From: Parus major
Taxonomy: Eukaryota; Chordata; Aves; Passeriformes; Paridae
Assembly (NCBI RefSeq): GCF_001522545.3
Contig: NC_031769.1
Location: 72,923,756 to 72,987,755, forward strand
Direction of reading: 5' to 3'
DNA length: 64,000 bases
Below, piece by piece: positions 57,536 through 64,000 of this stretch (the stretch's first letter is position 1; each line of letters starts with the position of its first letter). The notes under the pieces were generated by a model. It made no database searches and was not told where the DNA came from. It saw only the letters and a list, made by a program, of their open reading frames with translations. Position numbers and translations under genes: made by a program.

Positions 57536-58330
57536 AATAGCCCCTTCTGAAAGGAAAGAGTGATGTACTTTATTCACTAGAGAGAAGGAACAATATACTT
57601 TATAGACATAAGACAAGAGCTCAATGCCAAATTGGTTAATGGTTTAATAAGATTCAATGGCAAGGTACACTTGATTGTTTACTGCCTAGAAGACAAGATC
57701 AGACAATACTGGTAGGGAGATCCTCCTGTTGAGCCATGAGGTTCAGAAAGGACACCCTTGAGTTCTAAACTTCTTCCCAGGGCGGAGTTTATGTGCATCT
57801 GACTCCAGACCTAGTACAAATTTGGTCAATGGTTTATATCTTGGATATATATCAATGGTGAATGGTTTATGTCTGGTATTACCTATATGCAATCAATCCT
57901 TTATATCACTTTATTAAGGTTTCAGTCTGTCATTCTTATGTCACTTCCTGAGTATCTGACACAATAAGGATTCTCTCAACCTCAAGGGGTAACCTGAAGA
58001 GACATCCCTACTCAAGAGGAGACATTGGCATGCAGCCTGCTGGGCTGTTCACTGTTTATGGAAGAAGATGATTGACTTACAGGCACATTTCCACACCAGC
58101 AATATTTTGGACGGTGCTTGCTCAACTAGCCCTCAGCTGTGGAGCAAGATATACAAGCCTCAGCTATTGTGTTGCTACCTGGCTCCCCAGAGTCCAGCTG
58201 AAGGCAGCTGCAGCCATCATGATCATCATGACTTCCCCTTAAGCAGAAAGAGGGGTGGAGGAGCACACCACCACATCTTGTTTCCTGATACAAGAGCAGT
58301 CCTTTTCTCACCTAATCATTCTTTTGAACA
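57536..58330 (-). mobile_element. Probable degraded ERV LTR, orientation tentative
   Basis: The block begins with TTTATTCACTAGAG (57570; gives AATAAA on the minus strand) and ends in a G+C-richer part with CAGCCTGCTGGGCTGTTCAC (58035), CCAGAGTCCAGCTGAAGGCA (58187) and AAAGAGGGGTGGAGGAGCAC (58248). Repeated phrases such as 'GGTCAATGGTTTAT' and 'GGTGAATGGTTTAT' (57823, 57858) suggest a repeat-type origin. Minus orientation is inferred from the AATAAA position and is uncertain. A 96-codon plus frame within it shows no motif. Confidence 0.42.
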
Positions 58331-59599
58331 CTTGTTACTGTTTGAATGGTCTTGGTGAAAAAGAACTGCAGTGTAATTGAATCTGATGAAGTTTATAATA
58401 AGGTTATACTTTTGAAAGTGATCAGATTAATATCTCAATAAGTAAAATTCATAAAATCATATTACTCATTATTTAGAGGTGACTATAAGGCATATTCTGT
58501 GCATACTGCATTTAATCCTTTATCAGAAATCTATCTTGCAAGGAGTAATATTGCTAAGCCTGAAGATTTTCCTTATATTTTTGGGGGGAGGATTAAAGGA
58601 AAAGAAGAGCTGTCTTCCATTTACTGTTTATACAGATGCAGCAAGAATTGGTAACTTGTAGGGTCAATAGTGTCTGAAGAGGAAGCAGATGAAAGAAGAG
58701 CAAGAATGCATGAGAAAGTATCTGGAGAAAAGAAGGAAACAAGAAATTAAATAAGTTAGAAGTTAGAAAAGGTGGACATGTCAAGAGCAAGATCAGCAAA
58801 AATTTTGTAAGTGGAAAGTTGAATGCACCAAAGGGAGACATTTTGTCGCAGCTACGTTTACACAATAGGTCAATAAAGCCAAGTTCTTTTGCCCAAAGGC
58901 TCCCCTCTTCTCACTACAGGAGAATTCTGGACTCAATAAACTCTGCTCAAGCATTACAGACAGAAAAATTGCTCTAAAGGTTTGTATCAGCAAGGAATAC
59001 AAAGGAGAAGAACCATTACATATTCTAATTTGCTTCAGTGGATCAAGTTCTTTCGCCCCTCAGTTCCATCATTATGGTTGGTGTATTTTAAGATGTGAGA
59101 TAGAATATTATCCTGTTTCAAACAGAATTAGTTTTTGTGGTTTTATTCTTTAATTCACTTCATTGTCAGTTACAAATGGATCTTATAGTTGATGACTGCT
59201 CACCTTATATATTATATATTTCTGCAGAATCATTCTTATACCTCTTCATGTACACCTTGGACCTCATCAAAATTTAAATTTGGAGGATTTTTTCTTAATT
59301 TATTATCCTCTAATTAATTTAGTTTATTTGCATGACTTTTATTATTTTATTTTTAAAAGAACGTTTGCTTTCCAGCTTTGCTATCGGGAAGAGACATGTT
59401 ACATTTGGTTAATTACAAAGGAACTTATTGATAGAGCTGAGAAGATGAAACATGCAAGAATATTCTCAGTTCTGAAAGAATAATGAAAAAATACAGTTCA
59501 ATCCAAAAATTAAACAGAATTTCATAAGCTGAAGCAGAAAGAGCTGAAATGACACCATACTATTTTTTCCTGCATTAATATTCTAAAATATTCTCCCCC
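58331..59599. other. AT-rich non-coding stretch, nothing recognised
   Basis: Short frames only. Confidence 0.55.
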
Positions 59600-60121
59600 T
59601 GTACTCAACACTACTGAAGCCTCACCTCGAGCACTGCATCCATTTCTGGTCCTGTCGGTTGAGAAAGACATTGAGTGATGAAAAGGACAAAGTGGGTGAA
59701 GGGTCTGGAGACTGAGTCCCATGGGGAGCAGCTGAGGGAGCTGGAGCTGCTCAGCCTGGAGAACAAAAGGCTCAGAGGTGACTGTATCGCTCTCTACAAC
59801 TGCCTGAAAAGAGGCTGTAGAAAAGTGAGAGTGATCTCTTCTCCTGGACCACCAGCAACAGGATGAGAGGACCAGAGATGCTCAAGCTGTGCCAGAGGAG
59901 GTTGCAGCTGGACACCAGGAGGAATTTCTTCACAGAAACACTTGTTGAACATTGAGATGTTTAATTGCCAGAGAGGTGGTGCAGTCACCATCCCAGGAGG
60001 TGTTCAAGGAACAAATGTAGTATTTAGTGCCATGATCTAGTTGACAAGGTGGCTTTTTCAAGGACTGGACTCAATGATCACAGAAGTCTTTTCCAATCCA
60101 ACTGATTCTGTGATGCTGTAA
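59600..60121 (+). mobile_element. CR1 LINE 3' end, 5'-truncated
   Basis: A clear CR1 tail: CACCTCGAGCACTGCATCCA (59623), GGGAGCTGGAGCTGCTCAGC (59737), GAGGACCAGAGATGCTCAAG (59866), TGTGCCAGAGGAGGTTGCAG (59888), GGACACCAGGAGGAATTTCT (59910), GACTGGACTCAATGATCACA (60063) and TTCCAATCCAACTGATTCTG followed by TGATGCTG at the end. The terminal ATTCTGTG unit is intact, and the sequence is less decayed than the other copies, so this is probably the youngest CR1 here. Truncated at the 5' end at about 59600. Confidence 0.92.
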
Positions 60122-63100
60122 AAATATTTTTCTCTTTGTACTACCATAACTACTTTTTTTGTTTGTTTGTTTCAATGGTGATACAAAGATGTTGCATTTG
60201 AAGAAAAATTGCATTATATACATAGAGCTAAAACAACTTAATCTACCTTTGAGTGTGTCTCAATAAGCAGTTCAAGACACAATGAAGTTTCATCTGTACC
60301 TGTAACACTGAAAGTTACTATGTTCACACAATATGTGATATTCTAATATTGTTGATGCTGAGCTGAGCTTTCAAGCAGTGAGAAGTCCAACTGTACCATG
60401 TCTGGAGAATGAGTTAAGGACAAGTCTGCATACATTTGAGCTACACTGCCTGTTTAGAAATCTTCATTAATGCAGGAGTAGTTGCTCAGCAAAAAGGATT
60501 TACTTCCTCTTTTGCATATGAGAACCTGCATTTGTGATACAATGTTTGATTTAAAATAGGCATTGATTCTCTTAACCAAGAAAGTTTTTAAAATGTCAAC
60601 AAATTCAAATTGTTGAAGGATTTTTTTTATTTCACTGTTTCAGTTATCACTAAATAAACCCTCATTATTCATGCAGTTGTATAGTGTGTTCATGAAATTA
60701 AGTAAAAGGTCAAGCTGCTACTTTCTCTGTCTTTTAGCATCACTGTCAGTTCACTTGCTTGTGGCAACTTTAAAGATGTTGCCAGTAAATCAAGACTGAC
60801 AAAAGAGTAGGGTCAGCATTATTCTGCTGGCAGCACAATGTTCCCTATCCCTCACTACCTAACAGCTTAGGCATTTGGATTGATTGTATCAACACACTAA
60901 GAAACCAGAAGAGAAAACACTTGCATATAACTAACATAAAAGAAAATTAGAGGTCGATGTGGTTTGGTTGCTAAAGAGTTAGTTGAATAAATGAATTTTG
61001 CAGCATAAATTTGTTACATTTTTGTAAAGTAGTTCTTATAGAAAACGGTAAAAACACATCCTGAAAACAAATACTGTTACAATTCTAAAATTAAGTCGTG
61101 TTCAAATGAAACAAAAGGAAAATAATTAGGCAATCACTTCATATGTCTCTTCTTATCAACATTTTAGTGTTGTACTAAAATTCTTTGCAATTAGAGCTTA
61201 TCAAAAGGCACTGCCAAATCAACAGAAAATGTATTGTACGGTACAGAAAAGTAACGAGGGAAAATTAATTCTTTATCTCATTTACACTGGAGCATTTAGC
61301 AAAGGCCTGCTTGCTCGGTCTTCTCTTCTCTGCAAACCTAAGGGAAGGGATCAAAAAACTACGGAGATTAAAAACCAGAAATATAGACTGAATACTTGGA
61401 AACTGCATAGACACACATTCCCATTTGCAACATGCATATCTTTTTATTTTTTCCCCAGGACTATATTTTATATCACTATAAAATGTGAAAAATACCTTGC
61501 CGACATTTAGTCTAAAATCTTTTATTTTGCGATGTCAGAATTACATTGTTACTGTTAAAAGTCACAGTTACCTTTTTTCATTCTTAGGTTATAAATGACA
61601 TGATAACGCTCAGGGAATGGGAAGAGTGTTTTTTCCATTTTATTTCTTCCAGTGCTCTTTTGCTTGATTCCTTCCTACCATCAAATTCAATTTTTTCCAT
61701 CTTTGAACAAAAATTCTACGGAGCTCCTCCATGCCAAATGATACCCTGAACTCCTGCTTACCTCCCTATTTGACATCAAATTTCCTCCCTCAAAACTCAT
61801 TAAACATATTATTTCCAAGCATTGCCACAAATTCCTCTTCTCCAACTCAGTCTAAGGCAGTAGCTTACACGTGTAAGACCTATGAAAATGTAGCTACTTA
61901 ACAACATTATAACATATAAAAGAGAAAATGCCAAAAGGGTTGGGCTGAAAATTCTTCAGTTGTGCCAAGTGTCACTGTCTTACAGGCAACCTGTATTTGG
62001 CAGACTATAATTCCTGACTGCATCTCCAGACAAAGTTTCATATATTAATAAGAAGAACAGGTAGAAACGTACATCAAGTTCCTCTTAGTACAATAAAAAA
62101 TTAAAAAGTGCATTGGGATTAAAGCAAATATGTTATAATTTTGGATTTTATGATTTTCTAATTTCACATTTTACATTAAGAAGTTAGATTATAACTTTCT
62201 AGCACAGAATTATTTAACAAAATTAATCTCTATCCTGCAGCCACGCCCCCTCAACTCCTCCTTTTTTAAAAAAGAAACTGTAAAATTTTCAAACTTCACA
62301 GAACTACTGGAAATAGAACACATAATAACCTTGCATGCTTAGCAATCCTGTTCCTGCCCCAGTAATGCCATTCTGCCAAACAAAACTTTAAAATCCTGGT
62401 GTCTCTAACTGCACTTTTATCTCAAAGAGTTTTGCAATCTGTGGTGCATTTAGTCACCTTCTGAAAGCTGCTTCTCACAAATTCAAGCCCCTGGTTTAGT
62501 TACACATTATCTTTTCCATGTCATTCCTACAGGCCTGCAAGTTTAGCAGTGCCTTTAGCACATAAACACCACCCATGTCTCCCTGTGCTCCAGTCACACT
62601 CTGAACAAAATGGTATGACCTCTAACTCTGCATTTCTGTGATACAGCAAAAAACACGTAGACAAATATTCACTGTCTATATGCATGCTTAATCTCCGTGA
62701 TCTTCTTCCCTAAATCATCACTATTCTAAATTGTGTGACAGTGGAAAATCAGGTGCTGTTTTTAATCTTGTAGTAATTTTCTATGTAATTGTGTTGTCTG
62801 GGGCAGTCACACTGCTCTGCTCAAAATCTCACATTCCACTTACCTAAGTGAACCAGATGTATTGTAGCTTTTTACTTTTGTTGGGCAAACACAACATTTT
62901 TTAGAGTACCACTATCCTGCTGCAACTGAGCCACTCATAAGCATGTATGCTTTTATACCAGTGTGAAATCATAAACATAACCAACATAGTTATGTGTCAT
63001 AATAATTTCTAAATAATTCTTATCACAGCTTACTTATGATTAAGATGTATTTCCATCACTTGAAATCTTTAGACTATGGCTGGATAGTTGATATATATGT

Positions 63101-63654
63101 TATAGGTATATCAGAAGTTACAGATTTACTATGGAAACAACTGGTATAAGTTATTTGGGCTGAACTATGGAGAACAGGATGAACTCGTATGACCTTTTGT
63201 CTTTAAATTCTCTAGATTTCTTAGATTATAAGTTATTTCTGCATGCAAACATTGTTTAAGAGAGACAAGTATAATTTACTAGCAGCAAACTGAGAAGTAT
63301 CTTAGTCACCATCTTATCACTTTTATTTTTTTCAGTATATGTTTCTGATGCATTTCTATTTTCTATTATATTCTAATATATTTCTATTTTCACCATCCTT
63401 CTATGTTTGGGGAGGAAAAATGCTGTGAAAACTCAGATGTGATTTCACTTAAGATCCGTGTTACATTCCAATGAAAAACAATTTCATTTTGTAGCTAGAC
63501 CAAATGCTTCATAGATATATATTCATATATTTTCAGAATACTGTTTTTCACTGAGCCACCAACCACCACAGAATTTCAGCTGAACATGATATGAGGATCT
63601 AAAATACAAATCTGCAAATGATAAAAAATAGAAAGGCTGATTGAAAGAACAGAT
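60122..63654. other. AT-rich non-coding stretch, nothing recognised
   Basis: No frame above about 93 codons (61229-61510, no motif). A TTTG run lies at 60157-60171. No repeat family recognised. Confidence 0.5.
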
Positions 63655-64000
63655 GTCCTGCCTTTCAGCAAAACCCAGAAAGCTGGAGAAATGGGTCAAC
63701 AGCACCCTCATGTTGTTCAGCAAGGGGAAATACCAAGTTCTGTATCCTGGGCAATAACACCATGCACCAGTACGTGCTGGAGGTTACCAAGCTGGAATGC
63801 AGCTTGGTAGAAAAAGACCTGATGGTGCTGCTGGACAACAAACTGACCATCAGCAAGCAGTGCATTCCTGTGGCAACGAAAGTCTACAGTATTTGGGGCT
63901 GCATGAGGTAAAGCATTAGCAGGGAGTCAAGGAGTATGCTCCTTCCACTCTTGTCAGCTCTGGCTGAGACCACAACTTCAGTGCAGAATCCACTTCTGTG
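63655..64000 (+). mobile_element. CR1 LINE, continues past the window edge
   Basis: CR1 ORF2 C-terminal/3' sequence: AAGCTGGAGAAATGGGTCAA (63679), CCTCATGTTGTTCAGCAAGG (63706), CACCATGCACCAGTACGTGC (63758), GACCTGATGGTGCTGCTGGA (63815), AACTGACCATCAGCAAGCAG (63841), GGGGCTGCATGAGG (63895), then CTCTTGTCAGCTCTGGCTGA. It would be expected to reach the CR1 tail a few hundred bases beyond the window. No intact frame. Confidence 0.87.

Noticed and set aside
1..64000. CRISPR arrays, operons, prophages or other microbial systems
   Set aside because: No direct-repeat/spacer pattern, no dense coding, no ribosome-binding sites; the repeats are CR1 and avian ERV LTRs.
1..64000. tRNA, rRNA or snRNA genes
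   Set aside because: Scanning for cloverleaf-type A/B boxes and conserved rRNA blocks by eye gave nothing convincing; the only tRNA-related match is the short primer-binding site of the provirus.

Overview
The window looks like avian nuclear DNA, most likely from a passerine. It is AT-rich, no open frame resembles a cellular gene, and the recognisable content is almost all CR1 LINE pieces and endogenous-retrovirus LTRs of families familiar from bird genomes. I found no convincing protein-coding gene, rRNA, tRNA, CRISPR array or prokaryotic feature. It is best read as intergenic or deep intronic sequence. Two runs of N (20238-20377 and 53893-54370) are assembly gaps. Family assignments rest on recognition by eye, not on a database search, and most repeat edges are good to about 10-50 bases.

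Layout. 1-16 kb: two abutting LTR copies of one family (2121-2790), a 5'-truncated CR1 with an internal pentanucleotide expansion (4785-5597), a GC-rich LTR (9446-10145), a solo LTR with near-perfect flanking 6-mers (12730-13482), and a CR1 ORF2 relic with linker and reverse-transcriptase segments (14315-16020). 16-36 kb: mostly AT-rich unassigned DNA, a gap beside a GGGA repeat, and one minus-strand solo LTR (33728-34220). 36-45 kb: an unusual CR1 copy that keeps 5'/endonuclease sequence but lacks its 3' half (36505-38825), a minus-strand LTR of the same family as the one at 9446 that ends near an ATCT microsatellite (40490-41463 and 41478-41564), a short CR1 3' end, and an old solo LTR (44142-44377). 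45-51 kb: AT-rich DNA with small local duplications.

51.4-54.9 kb holds the most structured element: a minus-strand provirus of 3.4 kb with two LTRs of about 280 bp, exact 6-bp target duplications (GAGAAG), a tRNA-Trp-like primer site, a polypurine tract, and decayed matrix, dUTPase, protease, reverse-transcriptase and RNase H segments. Integrase and env are absent and the frames are broken, so it is a defective fossil. Its LTRs differ at about 9 positions in 279, suggesting an insertion some millions of years old. A second copy of its tract/LTR junction lies 143 bp inside it.

55-64 kb: two probable degraded LTR-type repeats (56.5 and 57.5-58.3 kb), one good CR1 3' end (59600-60121) and one CR1 running off the right edge (63655-64000). 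There is no operon or pathway here; the story is successive transposable-element insertion, solo-LTR formation, truncation and microsatellite growth within older repeats. I did not find a new biological system.
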